Assembly (NCBI RefSeq): GCF_900167005.1
Contig: NZ_FUXW01000005.1
Coordinates: 62,001 to 126,000 of the forward strand
DNA length: 64,000 nt
From: Butyricicoccus pullicaecorum DSM 23266
GTDB lineage: Bacteria > Bacillota > Clostridia > Oscillospirales > Butyricicoccaceae
Direction: 5' to 3'
The translations under genes and the position numbers were made by a program. A model generated the notes under the pieces. The model was given only the letters and a program-made list of their open reading frames with translations, was not told the origin of the DNA and searched no databases. Shown here piece after piece: positions 1-9,695 of this stretch (position 1 is the stretch's first letter; each line of letters opens with the position of its first letter).

Positions 1-1681
1 GCATGCCCCAGGAAGCCAACATGGAGGTACCGCCGTTGGACAGGAAGGGGAAGGTGACACCGGTCAGGGGCAGGATGTCGACCGCGCCGAAGACGTTCAG
101 ACAGGTCTGGAAGACCATGAGCGAGGTCGCAGCGCATGCGGCGATGGTGTAGAAGCTGGAGCGTCCGGCGCGGCAGGCACGCACGGCAAAGACTGCCAGC
201 GTGACGATACAGAGTACAGCCAGCACCGCGATGATCAGACCCCATTCCTCGCAGACCTTACAGAATACCATATCGGTGTCGGCCGCGGTGACGCCCAGCC
301 AGCCGTTGCCCGCACCGACACCGACCAGACCGCCCGATGCGGCAGCGGTCAGCGAGTGGGTCTGCTGGAAACCAGCGCCGTAAACGTCCTCCCAGATGTG
401 ACCCCAGCTTGCAAAGCGTTTGAGTACGTGGGGCTTGACCGATAACAGTACCAGACCGCCCGCGCCGCAGCCGCCGCAGATGAGGGCGAGGGTCGCCCAG
501 TCACCCGAGCGCAGGAAGGCGATGACGATGAAGGTCACGAAGAAGATGGCCGCTGCACCGAAGTCGTTCATCAGCGCCAGACAGCCCAGACAGATGAGGG
601 TGAGCGCCATGAACAGACCGAGGTTTTTCTTGCGGAACAGACGGTCGAGGGTTGCCGAACCGGCAAAGATGTAGCAGACCTTGGCGATCTCAGACGGCTG
701 GAGCGACATGCCGCCCAGCTTAATCCAGTTTTTCGCACCGCCGCTCGACGAACCCAGAACCAAGGTTGCAGCGAGCAGGAGCACAGCCAGCACGGCCATG
801 AACTTGCGCAGCGCGTTTGCACGGCTGAGGTCACGCAGGAACCAGCCGAGCACAAGGAAGCCGACCATGCCGAGCAGGATGGCAAAGAACTGCTTGGGCA
901 CCGAGGCCGGGGCAAAGGATGCCGTGACCGCAAGGCTGATGGTACACAGGAAAAAGGCGATCATTTCCATCTCGAAGCCCACCCGCCGGAAGGCGCGCAG
1001 GGTCAGACAGTAGATCCACATGACGGCGGTCATGCCGAGGAAGATGAGCGGCAGCGTCGGATCGGCCTTTTCGCCGGTCGAGATGATGAGCTGGATGCAG
1101 GTCAGAATCTGGAAAAAGCTCATCAAAATGAGCAGTCCCCAGGGTGAGACCGGCTTGTCCAGACCGGCACGACGCTTGCGCCGCGCCTGCTTTTCCTCGG
1201 GCGACACCGGTTCCAGCCATGCCGGAATGTCGGCAAAGGAGATTTCGTCTCCAAATTCGACCGGCAGCGGCTCCTCGGCGGGCGCGGTGCGTCCGCGCAC
1301 ATAGGTGCCCGAGGTCGAACCCAAATCGTATAGATTCCAAGTGTCGTCGGGCTGCCGGATGAGGGCGGCATGGGTGCGGGAAACGGCCGGATCGTCGATG
1401 ACCACGTCGGCGGTCTTCTGGCGGCCGATGATGTTCTCCCAGTGGGTCAGCGGGATGCGCTGTTCGCCGAAGTTCAGGTAAGCCCAGACCTCAGCGGTGT
1501 GCTTGACCGATAAAAGCGAGCGGATGGCGGTGAGCAGGATGAGCAGACCGAGCACGGGAAGCACAAAACGGATGACCGTCGTGTACCATGCGCTGATTTC
1601 AGGAAACTGCTGGGACAGGCTGTACAGACTGTCCATACCGGCCTGTAAGGCACCGCTCACACCGGTAAAAGTTTCAGTCAA
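1..1681 (-). CDS. FHA-domain FtsW/RodA-family SEDS protein (3' end outside window)
   Basis: Polytopic membrane protein of the SEDS family, the peptidoglycan glycosyltransferases of division or elongation. It starts at a TTG with GGAGG nine bases upstream; at least 560 residues lie in the window. A single N-terminal membrane helix (about 30-55) is followed by a cytoplasmic FHA phosphothreonine-binding domain (about 70-130; IIGRQ, SRTHA, LGSTSGTYV) and then the SEDS core. The core carries the family signatures QPSEIAK, TAAASGG and FPFLSNGGTSM. Ordinary FtsW/RodA proteins lack the FHA part, so this form is probably controlled by a Ser/Thr kinase such as PrkC; that last point is inference. It lies 130 bp downstream of the araC-type gene on the same strand. 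SEDS identity is secure; FtsW versus RodA versus SpoVE is not resolved. Confidence 0.9.
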   Translation of the reverse strand, partial: MTETFTGVSGALQAGMDSLYSLSQQFPEISAWYTTVIRFVLPVLGLLILLTAIRSLLSVKHTAEVWAYLNFGEQRIPLTHWENIIGRQKTADVVIDDPAVSRTHAALIRQPDDTWNLYDLGSTSGTYVRGRTAPAEEPLPVEFGDEISFADIPAWLEPVSPEEKQARRKRRAGLDKPVSPWGLLILMSFFQILTCIQLIISTGEKADPTLPLIFLGMTAVMWIYCLTLRAFRRVGFEMEMIAFFLCTISLAVTASFAPASVPKQFFAILLGMVGFLVLGWFLRDLSRANALRKFMAVLAVLLLAATLVLGSSSGGAKNWIKLGGMSLQPSEIAKVCYIFAGSATLDRLFRKKNLGLFMALTLICLGCLALMNDFGAAAIFFVTFIVIAFLRSGDWATLALICGGCGAGGLVLLSVKPHVLKRFASWGHIWEDVYGAGFQQTHSLTAAASGGLVGVGAGNGWLGVTAADTDMVFCKVCEEWGLIIAVLAVLCIVTLAVFAVRACRAGRSSFYTIAACAATSLMVFQTCLNVFGAVDILPLTGVTFPFLSNGGTSMLASWGM

Positions 1682-1811
1682 ACTAAGATTCCTCCCTTCG
1701 GGTGGGGTTTAAGTGGTTGTTTCCGTACAACGTACCATTATAGCACAGTGCCCGGAGTGCGTAAACCGACAAAATGGTATAATTCGATGGGTTTGCAGGG
1801 GTTCAGACGGG

Positions 1812-2720
1812 TCAAATCGGCATCCGGCGGAAGACTGCCGGGGACATGCCGGTCTTTGCGGTGAACGAGGAAATGAAGTTGACCTCGCTGTGATAGCCGA
1901 CGCGGAAGGCGATCTGCTTGACCGAGAGCGAGGTGGTGTGCAGCAGGGATTTGGCCTCATCGATGCGGCGCAGGACGATGTACTCGTGGGGTGAGTAGCC
2001 GGTGCGCGCCTTGAACAGACGGGAGAAGTGCGACGCGCTCAGACTGACCGCGGATGCGACATCTTCGACTGATAGCGGCTCAAAGAGATGGTCGAGAATG
2101 TAGCGGATGGCCTGCGCGATGAGATCCTGATCGGGAGTCAGCGACGCATCACGCGGCGGGACGAGCAGTTCGCACAGAATGCGGTAGATGGTCTGGGATA
2201 ACTCGGACTCGCTCGGCGTGTGCGGCTGAAAGTCGGCAGCTCGCGCCTGCGCGTCAAAGATGTGCAGCAGATCGGCGCGAATGTGGCTGCCTGCGGGCAC
2301 GGACAGCACCCACTTGCCGCTGTGTACCGAGATAATCTGATCGAAAAAGGCGGCGGTGTTGGCACCGTCGAAGTGCAGGAAAATCATGCGCGTGTCGCGC
2401 AGCGCACGGTAGTGGTGCGGCTTGCGGCAGTTGATGAGCGCGATCTGACCGGGCGCGGCCAGCGCACGACGGCCATCGTTAAAGATTTCCATGCCGCCCG
2501 AGTCGATGTAGATCAGCATAAAATTTTTGTGACTTTCGCGCTCGGCACCCGGCGAGGTGTCGAGGAAATGATAGCGCGTGTCCAGCGTGTATCGTCCGAT
2601 TTCGGTGGGATAGTAGAATAATTGCCGCGCAATGGCCGAAGGCGTGTTGTAATATTGCCGGGATTCGGGCAAAACACCGCGCTCGGTGTTGGTTCGGCAG
2701 GATTTGAGAACAGCGTTCAT
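1812..2720 (-). CDS. AraC-family transcriptional regulator
   Basis: 302-residue DNA-binding regulator. The N-terminal half is a cupin-like sensor (about 40-170, with RALAAPGQIALI and a dense histidine/tyrosine stretch). The C-terminal 100 residues are a double helix-turn-helix AraC domain (LFEPLSVEDVA, SASHFSRLFK, GYSPHEYI, VGYHSEVNFI). The ATG at 2720 was chosen over an upstream ATG because AAAGGAG sits nine bases before it. It is divergent from the MATE exporter across 168 bp, so that exporter is a natural target; inference. A TATAAT in its upstream region (2774-2779, minus strand) fits a -10 box. The ligand is unknown. Confidence 0.88.
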   Translation of the reverse strand: MNAVLKSCRTNTERGVLPESRQYYNTPSAIARQLFYYPTEIGRYTLDTRYHFLDTSPGAERESHKNFMLIYIDSGGMEIFNDGRRALAAPGQIALINCRKPHHYRALRDTRMIFLHFDGANTAAFFDQIISVHSGKWVLSVPAGSHIRADLLHIFDAQARAADFQPHTPSESELSQTIYRILCELLVPPRDASLTPDQDLIAQAIRYILDHLFEPLSVEDVASAVSLSASHFSRLFKARTGYSPHEYIVLRRIDEAKSLLHTTSLSVKQIAFRVGYHSEVNFISSFTAKTGMSPAVFRRMPI

Positions 2721-2813
2721 GCAGAATGCTCCTTTCGCGGGCTCGCGCACAGATGGGCGGGCTGGATGGGTACATTATAGCATAAAATATAAATAGATTG
2801 CGGCTTTTTTTTA

Positions 2814-2841
2814 TTGCGCACCGAAAGAGATGTGGTATGCT
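2814..2841 (+). promoter_or_regulatory. candidate sigma-A promoter for the MATE gene
   Basis: TTGCGC (2814-2819) and TATGCT (2836-2841) are separated by 16 bp, about 50 bp before the exporter start. Both boxes deviate from consensus. Confidence 0.35.
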
Positions 2842-2888
2842 GTTCTCAGTGGATTGTGAGAAAGACGCAAAAGAGAGGATATCGAATC

Positions 2889-4250
2889 ATGAGCCGCATG
2901 CTGCACGATAAGACATTTTATAGGACGTTCGCCATTTTGACGCTGTCGCTGGCGCTGCAAAACCTGCTGACCTATTCGGTCAACCTGGCCGATAACATCA
3001 TGCTCGGCCGATTTTCACAGGACGCGCTGTCGGGCGCATCGCTGTGCAACCAGCTGCAATTCTTTTTGCAGATGCTGGTACAGGGCGTCGGTGAGGGCGT
3101 TGTCGTGCTGGGCGCACGGTACTGGGGCAAGAAGGACTTAAAGCCCATCCCGGATATCATCGGCGCAGGACTGCGCTTCGGTGTGAGCATCGCGGCAGTA
3201 CTGTTCGTGCTCGCGCTGCTGTTTCCCACCCAGATCATTCGCCTGATGACAAATGACCCGGTGATTATGGAGCAGGCCGTCCAGTACTTGCAGATCATCT
3301 GCTTTACCTACGTGATTTTTGCCCTGACCAATATGCTGACCGCCTCGCTTCGCAGTATCGGTATCGTCAAGATCGGATACATTATTTCGGCGTCCACGTT
3401 GTGTATCAATATCTGCCTCAACTATGTCCTGATTTACGGCCACTTCGGCGCACCGGCACTGGGCGTGCGCGGTGCAGCGATTGCCACCCTGGTTTCGCGC
3501 ACGGTTGAGCTGCTGATCGTCATTTGGTTCCTCAAATTCCGTGAACATACCCTGCGTCTCAATTGGCGTAAACTGCTCTTTATCGACACCAGCTATATTA
3601 AAGACTATATCCATGTCTCGCTGCCCATGCTGGTCACACAGACCATGTGGGGCGCATCCTCCATCATCCAGACGGCGATTCTGGGCAATATGGAGAACGC
3701 AGCAATGGTCGTCCCGGCGAATTCCATCTCGGTTCTGGTGTTCCAGATCTTGTCGGTCGTGGGATACGGCGCAGCCAGCGCTGCGGCAATCATGACCGGC
3801 CGCACGCTGGGTGAGGGACACAAGGAGCGCATCGACCAGACCGCCTTCACCTTCCAGATCATGTTCTGTATCATCGGCGTGTTCACTGGACTCATCATCT
3901 TGCTGTCACGCGGGCCGGTCTTGCAGATTTATAACACGCTCTCACCCGAGGCTGCTGAACTTACCCGCCAGTTTATCACCGTCCTTGCCATCACTTCGGT
4001 TGGTACATGCTATCAAATGGCCGCCGATTGCGGCATCCTCCGCGCGGGCGGCGATACCAGATTTGCAATGTGGAATAATATCGTTTTCGTGTGGCTGATT
4101 TGTCTGCCGTGTGCAGCATTGTCCGCGTTTGTGTTCCACTTTTCGCCGGTGGTCGTGTTCTTCTGTTTGAAGATGGAACAGCTTGGTAAGTGCCCGGTCA
4201 TTTTCCTGCGCGTCCGGTCGAAGAAATGGATTAAACAGATCACACGTTGA
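2889..4250 (+). CDS. MATE-family multidrug/cation exporter
   Basis: 453-residue integral membrane protein, the normal size for the MATE family, with twelve hydrophobic segments. These proteins expel drugs or metabolites by Na+ or H+ antiport. Typical features are the N-terminal LADNIMLGRFSQDALSGASL, the duplicated second half beginning near YIHVSLPMLVTQ, and the late GILRAGGDTRFAMW. The ATG at 2889, after AGAGGAT, begins at the usual family N-terminus; an in-frame start at 2814 would add a non-conserved tail. It is divergent from the AraC regulator. It ends against a repeat element and converges on the amidase gene. Substrate not predictable. Confidence 0.9.
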   Translation: MSRMLHDKTFYRTFAILTLSLALQNLLTYSVNLADNIMLGRFSQDALSGASLCNQLQFFLQMLVQGVGEGVVVLGARYWGKKDLKPIPDIIGAGLRFGVSIAAVLFVLALLFPTQIIRLMTNDPVIMEQAVQYLQIICFTYVIFALTNMLTASLRSIGIVKIGYIISASTLCINICLNYVLIYGHFGAPALGVRGAAIATLVSRTVELLIVIWFLKFREHTLRLNWRKLLFIDTSYIKDYIHVSLPMLVTQTMWGASSIIQTAILGNMENAAMVVPANSISVLVFQILSVVGYGAASAAAIMTGRTLGEGHKERIDQTAFTFQIMFCIIGVFTGLIILLSRGPVLQIYNTLSPEAAELTRQFITVLAITSVGTCYQMAADCGILRAGGDTRFAMWNNIVFVWLICLPCAALSAFVFHFSPVVVFFCLKMEQLGKCPVIFLRVRSKKWIKQITR

Positions 4251-4261
4251 AAAGCGTAATT

Positions 4262-4664
4262 AAAGCTTTCGCTCAAGCCTTTCTCGAACCTTGTGGAATT
4301 AGGAAAGGCCCCTGTGGGGCTTTTTCCCGCAAGGCTGTGGCCGACTTGTTCGGCCAAGGCCCTAACACGGGGGCACTGTTGCCCTGAGACGCTGTCCGCA
4401 GACAGCGGAATCTCTTTTTGATTTTCGCCTCTGCGAAAATCAACTAAAATGAAAAATAAAAGCGCGTCCGCAGACGCGCAATTCTCTGGAAAGACCGCCC
4501 CTTCGGACGGTCTTTCCTTTTTGTTTGTTTCAGTTGAAACCCGGGTCGGACACCGGGTTTCAAAAGGGGAGTTTCGGACTCTGCGGAGTCCGCCTCAGGG
4601 CTCTGCCCTGAGAACCTGCAAACCTTTGAAAAGGTTTGATCCAAACTTCAGTAGGGCTGCGGTG
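4262..4664. repeat. Convergent-junction hairpin repeat, copy A
   Basis: Mosaic palindromic element filling the gap between two converging genes and ending one base before the amidase stop codon. Internal hairpins in order: 4390-4407 (CGCTGTC arms), 4420-4441 (GATTTTCGC arms), 4462-4479 (GCGCGTC arms), 4488-4517 (GGAAAGACCG arms), 4534-4563 (TTGAAACCCGG arms), 4575-4592 (CGGACTC arms) and 4594-4612 (CTCAGGGC arms). The left end (4262-4288) matches the terminal repeat of copy F but is then broken by about 93 bp of unrelated sequence. The right end is of the AAACCTTTGAAAAGGTTTG type. Confidence 0.9.
4303..4325 (+). terminator. Terminator of the MATE gene
   Basis: GGCCCC/GGGGCT hairpin with a three-base loop followed by TTTTT, inside the segment that interrupts repeat copy A. 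A second hairpin (GGCCGA/TCGGCC, 4338-4354) follows. Confidence 0.65.
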
Positions 4665-4665
4665 C

Positions 4666-5475
4666 TTATTTGAGGGAGTACAAATCCTCTCGTCTCTGCC
4701 GCAATACCGGGCAACTCTCCCGCACCATGCCGATTTGCGACCGATCACAGGTCACAACCATAAGCTCAGGTGTATCGCCGCACTCCATGATCGTCTGACC
4801 ATCGGGCGCATACGCCGCGCTCTCACCTAAAAATACCTTTGGTTTGACATGATTGCACCCCAGCACAAAACACCCATTTTCCACCGCACGGGCGGCGAGC
4901 AGAGTATGCCACTGCTGCGCCTTCTGCTTGCCGCAGACAAACGCCGCCGTGACCAGCAAAAACTCCGCACCCTCGATGGCCTGCAAGCGTGCAAGCTCAG
5001 GATAGCGCAATTCATAGCACACGATCAGCCCCAGCGTACCGAACGGGGTCTGGATGGGCGTAAAACGGGACATACCCGGGCGAAAATGGTCGGATTCGCG
5101 GTAGGAAAACGCATCATAGAGCTGGCACTTACGGTGGGACGCGACCAATTCGCCCTGATCGGAGATCACGACCGTTGTGTTATACGGTCTGGGATCGTCC
5201 GGGGTCTGCTCGATCACGCCGCAGGTAATCCACAGCCTGTGTGTGGCGGCAAGTTCGCGCAGACCGCTGACAAACGGGCCGTCCAGCGGCTGACCGCCGG
5301 GGAAGGGAACGCCGTCCGGCAGGCGGTGGTCGGGGTAGGTCATGGTATATTCGGGCAGCATGAGCAGATGCGCCTGTTTCTGTGCAGCTTCGGCTGCCAT
5401 GCGGGCAGCGGTGCGTAGATTTTGCTGCGGGTCAGACGAAGCATTGATCTGAGCGATAGCGATACGGGTATCCAT
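4666..5475 (-). CDS. Nitrilase-superfamily amidohydrolase
   Basis: 269-residue carbon-nitrogen hydrolase, the usual size of single-domain members. It hydrolyses an amide or nitrile through a Glu-Lys-Cys triad, visible as LPEYTM (Glu about 42), SHRKCQLYD (Lys about 115) and IVCYELRYPE (Cys about 152). The RYPE context resembles omega-amidase/Nit2-type enzymes; substrate assignment is inference. The ATG at 5475 has AGGAGG eight bases upstream and starts exactly at the conserved strand MDTRIAIAQ; the same frame stays open upstream only by chance. Divergent from the metallo-beta-lactamase gene with 88 bp between. Confidence 0.88.
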   Translation of the reverse strand: MDTRIAIAQINASSDPQQNLRTAARMAAEAAQKQAHLLMLPEYTMTYPDHRLPDGVPFPGGQPLDGPFVSGLRELAATHRLWITCGVIEQTPDDPRPYNTTVVISDQGELVASHRKCQLYDAFSYRESDHFRPGMSRFTPIQTPFGTLGLIVCYELRYPELARLQAIEGAEFLLVTAAFVCGKQKAQQWHTLLAARAVENGCFVLGCNHVKPKVFLGESAAYAPDGQTIMECGDTPELMVVTCDRSQIGMVRESCPVLRQRREDLYSLK

Positions 5476-5563
5476 AAAAATTCCTCCTGAGATTTGGCGG
5501 GTCTGCCGCTTGTAAAGGGGTAAAAAACGTGATATGCTGAGCCCGAAAGAGAGGGGAGAGCAC

Positions 5564-6427
5564 ATGCAGATTACATTTTTGGGAACCGGTGCAGCGACCG
5601 CAGTTCCGCTGCCGTTTTGCAGTTGTCCGACCTGCCGGGCAGCCCGCGTGCAGGTCGGAAAGGACTTGCGCACCCGTTCGGCGCTGCTCATCAATGACGA
5701 TTTGCTCATCGACTGCGGCGCGGACGCGGTCTCTTCGGCGCACCGGCTGGGCAGGGACTTGACCCGCGTGCGCACCTTATTGGTCACCCATGCGCACGGG
5801 GACCACTTCGACTCCGGTCATCTGGTCACGCGCATGCCCGAATACGGCTGCGCCGATACGCCGCCCCTGCTGATTGCAGCTTCCGGGGCATCTCTGATCC
5901 GGCTGGGACAGTGGCTCGAGGGCGAGGAGTCGGGCACCGACCTGACCACACCGTCCGGCCGGGAAAAGCTCAACCTGACCGTGCACGAAGTGCAGGTCGG
6001 CACGCCTTTTTCTGCCGGAAAGTACACGGTCACCGGTATTTACTCCCACCATGCGCCTGATTGCGACAGCCGCATGTATCTCATTTCAGACGGCCAGACC
6101 GCGATTTTCTACGGGGTAGACAGTCCGGCGTTCGGGGAAGACGTGTGGCAGGCGCTGGAGCAGACTGGGACGCAGTTTGCGTGCGTGATTTTAGACCACA
6201 CCTACGGCCTGATGCCCGAGACCGGCTATCCAACCGACCACATGAACGCCCGGGACGTGGCCGAGGCCGCGGCGCGTCTGCGTGCGCAGGGCTTGCTCAC
6301 GCCGCGCGGACATGTCTTTGCGACCCACTTGTCGCACGAAAACATGCTGCCGCACGAGGAAATGTCCGCGTTTGCGCGTGCGCACGGCTATGAAATCGCG
6401 TTTGACGGGCTGACGCTCACGCTGTGA
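5564..6427 (+). CDS. Metallo-beta-lactamase fold hydrolase (PhnP-like)
   Basis: 287-residue cytoplasmic metal hydrolase. The N-terminus MQITFLGTGAA, a Cys pair (FCSCPTC), the signature HAHGDHF (about 84-90), and later HHAPDC and FATHLSHEN are those of the PhnP/phosphodiesterase branch of the MBL fold, which cleaves cyclic or nucleotide phosphodiesters. The ATG at 5564 follows GAGGGGAG. The last 11 bp overlap the 3' end of the convergent PfkB-kinase gene, one of only two convergent junctions here without the repeat element. The true substrate is unknown. Confidence 0.85.
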   Translation: MQITFLGTGAATAVPLPFCSCPTCRAARVQVGKDLRTRSALLINDDLLIDCGADAVSSAHRLGRDLTRVRTLLVTHAHGDHFDSGHLVTRMPEYGCADTPPLLIAASGASLIRLGQWLEGEESGTDLTTPSGREKLNLTVHEVQVGTPFSAGKYTVTGIYSHHAPDCDSRMYLISDGQTAIFYGVDSPAFGEDVWQALEQTGTQFACVILDHTYGLMPETGYPTDHMNARDVAEAAARLRAQGLLTPRGHVFATHLSHENMLPHEEMSAFARAHGYEIAFDGLTLTL

Positions 6428-7331
6428 CGTGAGTCTCGGACAGCAGACGGTCGATGTCGCCGCGCTCGGCCAGACCGTCGCGGAACGCGGTCGCGCTGCC
6501 GGCGGACAGTCCCAGCCGCAAAGCGGCCTCGTAGGAACCACCGCCCAGCCAGCCCGCGAGAAATCCTGCGACCATGGAATCACCCGCGCCCACCGTGCTG
6601 CGCACCGCGCCTTGCGGTGCCTGACCGGTCAGAATGTCGCCGCCCTCGGTGACCAGCACGGCACCCTCGGCACCGCAGGACACCAGCACGTTGCGCGCGC
6701 CCAGCGCTTGCAACTGCCGCGCCTGTGCGGCACGTTCTGCGACCGTGTCCGCCGTCTGACCGCTGACCTCGGACAATTCGAGCGCATTGGGTTTGATGAG
6801 GAAGGGACGGCAGGGCAGCAGATCGGTGAGCCGTTGGCCGGTCGTGTCGGCAACGATGTGCGCACCGCGCGCCTGCGCCCGCTGCGCTAGCTGATTGTAC
6901 GCATCGGCGGGCAGCGAGGCCGGTGCCGAGCCGGACAAGACCAGAATGTCGTCCGGTTCCAGTCCGTCCATCTTGCGCAGCAGCGTCTCAAAGGCATCGG
7001 ACGGGATGTCCGGCCCTGCGCCGTTGAGCTCGGTTTCGCTCTCGGTGGAAACTTTGACATTCAGTCGGGTCATACCGTCCGGGACGGTCACAAAATCGGT
7101 GTCCAGACCGATTTCGCGCAGCAGGGTGGTGAGCAGCGCACCGGTGTGACCGGCCGCAAAGCCCAGCGCACGCACCGGGACACCCAGACGGGACAGCACG
7201 ATCGCGACATTGACACCCTTTCCACCGGGCAGCAGCTGGGCGTCCTGCACGCGGTGCAGGGTACCCGGATGCAGGGCGGGCAGGGAGAGGTAATAGTCGA
7301 GGGATGGATTGAGGGTAACCGTGTAGATCAA
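6417..7331 (-). CDS. 1-phosphofructokinase/tagatose-6-phosphate kinase family (PfkB)
   Basis: 304-residue ribokinase-fold sugar-phosphate kinase that phosphorylates fructose-1-phosphate or tagatose-6-phosphate with ATP. The TTG at 7331 (AGAAGG ten bases upstream) gives the canonical start MIYTVTLNPSLDYYL; an ATG ten codons upstream would add a non-homologous tail. Diagnostic parts are PGGKGVNVA (about 38-46), the substrate region LVLSGSAP, and the catalytic VGAGDSMVAGF near 248-258. No PTS EII or DeoR regulator lies next to it, so fruK versus lacC cannot be decided from context. Confidence 0.85.
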   Translation of the reverse strand: MIYTVTLNPSLDYYLSLPALHPGTLHRVQDAQLLPGGKGVNVAIVLSRLGVPVRALGFAAGHTGALLTTLLREIGLDTDFVTVPDGMTRLNVKVSTESETELNGAGPDIPSDAFETLLRKMDGLEPDDILVLSGSAPASLPADAYNQLAQRAQARGAHIVADTTGQRLTDLLPCRPFLIKPNALELSEVSGQTADTVAERAAQARQLQALGARNVLVSCGAEGAVLVTEGGDILTGQAPQGAVRSTVGAGDSMVAGFLAGWLGGGSYEAALRLGLSAGSATAFRDGLAERGDIDRLLSETHVTA

Positions 7332-7415
7332 GGAAAAACGACCTTCTTTCACACAAGACAAAACTGATAGGTTTATTATACCGTTTGCACAGGACGACTG
7401 TCAAAAGCGGGCATG

Positions 7416-7440
7416 AAAAAAGCGCCGTGCGGTACGGCGC
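7416..7440 (-). terminator. Terminator downstream of the YeiH gene
   Basis: On the minus strand a GCGCCGT/ACGGCGC stem with a five-base loop is followed by six T. A second perfect hairpin (CTGAGGGAGC/GCTCCCTCAG, 7478-7501) lies between it and the stop codon. Confidence 0.75.
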
Positions 7441-7521
7441 AATTTTTATATGGTGGAATTCAGACGGGAAAAAGAGCCTGAGGGAGCCGAAGCTCCCTCA
7501 GTACGACAGGAATGGAGACTT

Positions 7522-8550
7522 TTACATCAATCCCAGCACATGCTGCATGCCCAGGCTGACACAGGTAATACCGATCCAGCAGCACAGACCCATGAGGATG
7601 GGCTTGCCGCCGGTCTTGACCAGTTTTACCAAATCAGTGCCCAGACCAATGGCGAGCATGGCCATGATGATGAAGAACTTGGATAACTCTTTGAAGGGGT
7701 GGAACACGACAGCCGGAATGCCCGACATGGTGCACACCGTGGTGATGATGGAGGCGAGCAGGAAGAAGAGGATGAAGAACGGGAAGATTTTGGAGAAGTG
7801 GAAGGTGTTTCCGCTTGCCTTGTGCTGCTTTTTGGCCTGATGGGCACGGTAGAAGGCGAGCACGAGGGTGATGGGCAGGATGGACAGCGTGCGGGTGAGC
7901 TTGACGATGGTTGCGATGTCCAGCGCATTGTGTCCGGGGTGCATGCCGTCCCAGGCCGAGGCTGCCGCGGTGACCGAGGACGTGTCGTTGACCGCCGTAC
8001 CGGCAAACAGGCCGAAGCCGTGCTCGGACAGACCGAGCGCCTGACCGAACGAGGGGAAAATGAGAGCGGCGAGGATGTTAAAGAGGAAGATGACCGAGAT
8101 GGCCTGCGCGATCTCCTCGTCGTCGGCCTCGATGACCGGCGCAGTGGCTGCGATGGCCGAACCGCCGCAGATGGACGAACCGACACCGACCAGCGTGGAG
8201 ATGTTGCCGGGGATGTGCAGGACGCGGCACAGGATAAAGGCGATGATGAGCGAAATCGAGATGGTGGAGACGATAATGGGCAGGGACTCGGCGCCGACAC
8301 GGGCGATATCGGACAGGTTCAGTCCGAATCCGAGCAGGATGACCGCGTATTGCAGAATTTTTTTGGAGGTAAAGCCGATACCGTCGGCTGCGCGCCCCTT
8401 ATCATGCCAGAACAGAGAGATGACCATGCCGAGCAGGATGGCAAAGACCGGTCCGCCGATGACCGGGAAGGCCTGACCGGCCAGCCAGCAGGGAACAGAG
8501 AGGAGCAGGCAGAGCGCCAGACCGGGTAAATGCTGTTTGATGCGTTCCAT
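7522..8550 (-). CDS. YeiH/YjiH-family putative sulfate/anion exporter
   Basis: 342-residue polytopic membrane protein of the conserved YeiH family (PF03601), ten or so helices. Family blocks are [34 protein letters not shown] (about 127-140) and [13 protein letters not shown] (about 190-202). The ATG at 8550 follows AAAGGGGG. It is divergent from a LysR regulator across 136 bp, the standard yeiE-yeiH arrangement, so LysR-controlled expression is likely. Export of sulfate or sulfite-type anions is the family annotation, not something shown by this sequence. Confidence 0.87.
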   Translation of the reverse strand: MERIKQHLPGLALCLLLSVPCWLAGQAFPVIGGPVFAILLGMVISLFWHDKGRAADGIGFTSKKILQYAVILLGFGLNLSDIARVGAESLPIIVSTISISLIIAFILCRVLHIPGNISTLVGVGSSICGGSAIAATAPVIEADDEEIAQAISVIFLFNILAALIFPSFGQALGLSEHGFGLFAGTAVNDTSSVTAAASAWDGMHPGHNALDIATIVKLTRTLSILPITLVLAFYRAHQAKKQHKASGNTFHFSKIFPFFILFFLLASIITTVCTMSGIPAVVFHPFKELSKFFIIMAMLAIGLGTDLVKLVKTGGKPILMGLCCWIGITCVSLGMQHVLGLM

Positions 8551-8686
8551 GTAAATGTATCCCCCTTTGGGTAGGTTTTCTTGATCTGGTCTTGATGATA
8601 GCACAGATTATTGATAAAATAAAATGATAAGTTATTATAGATTGATAAGAAAAATAAATAGATCATCGTAAAGAGAGGAAACCCGC

Positions 8687-9553
8687 ATGCTAGACTATCG
8701 TTTGCAGACTTTTTTGACCTTATGCGAGACCATGCACTACACTCGCGCGGCCGAGCGGCTGTGCATCACCCAGCCCGCCGTCACCCAGCACATCCACTTT
8801 TTGGAGCAGCATTACGGCTGCCGCCTGTTTATCTATCAGGGCAAGACGCTGCGCCTGACCGAGGAGGGCGAGCGCCTCCGGCGCATGGCGGCTTCGCTGG
8901 CCTATAACAGCCGCAAGATGGACGAGGCGATGAACGAGCCTGCGCCCGTGCGCCTGTGCGTCGGTGCGACCAAGAGCATCGGCGAGTACGTCATCGCACC
9001 GCTCATCAGCCAGTTTGTGCGCCAGCACCCGACGACCGCACTGTCGCTCGCGGTGGACAATACGCAGGTGCTGCTGCGCGCACTCGATCAGGGCGAGCTG
9101 GACTTTGCACTGGTCGAGGGATTTTTCGACAAGGATAAGTATGGACACCGTCTGCTGCGGCAGGAGCGGTTTTTCGGCGTGTGTGCGCCCGATCATCCGT
9201 TTGCTGGTCGGGAAGTGACCTTTGAGGAGCTGTTTTCCCAGACCATTCTGGTGCGCGAGCAGGGTTCGGGTACGCGCGCGATTCTGGAGGACGTGCTGCA
9301 CGAGCGCAATCACACGCTGGACAGCTTTGTGCGCGTGCTGGAGATCAGCGACTTTACCGTGCTCAAATCGCTGGCCATGCAGGGCATCGGCGTGACCTTC
9401 GTGTACGCACCAGTCGCACAGGCTGAGCTGGACGCAGGCAGTCTGGCATCGTTTACGCTGCAAGGGCTGGACATTCGCCGGGAGTTCAACTTTGTCTATC
9501 TGCACGACGACCTGTTTCTGGATATCTGGCAGGACTGCCTGAACGCGCTTTGA
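8687..9553 (+). CDS. LysR-family regulator, divergent from yeiH-type exporter
   Basis: 288-residue regulator: N-terminal winged helix-turn-helix (MLDYRLQTFL, HYTRAAERLCITQPAVTQHI, about 1-60) and a periplasmic-binding-like effector domain (about 88-285). The ATG at 8687 follows AGAGAGGAA. Sequence and position match the CysL/YeiE group that activates the adjacent yeiH. The operator should lie in 8551-8686, an AT-rich stretch containing repeated TTGATAA words. Confidence 0.9.
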   Translation: MLDYRLQTFLTLCETMHYTRAAERLCITQPAVTQHIHFLEQHYGCRLFIYQGKTLRLTEEGERLRRMAASLAYNSRKMDEAMNEPAPVRLCVGATKSIGEYVIAPLISQFVRQHPTTALSLAVDNTQVLLRALDQGELDFALVEGFFDKDKYGHRLLRQERFFGVCAPDHPFAGREVTFEELFSQTILVREQGSGTRAILEDVLHERNHTLDSFVRVLEISDFTVLKSLAMQGIGVTFVYAPVAQAELDAGSLASFTLQGLDIRREFNFVYLHDDLFLDIWQDCLNAL

Positions 9554-9695
9554 GTCGTAATTTGACCGGTAAACCAATTCCGGGGCGTGGAAAAGCCCTG
9601 TTTTTCGTCGCTTCTGTCCATAAATTTTGTCTCGTTTCTATGATATAATAGTAAAAACTATGTAAAGCCCCGTGTATTCTGAGGAGACAAAATTC

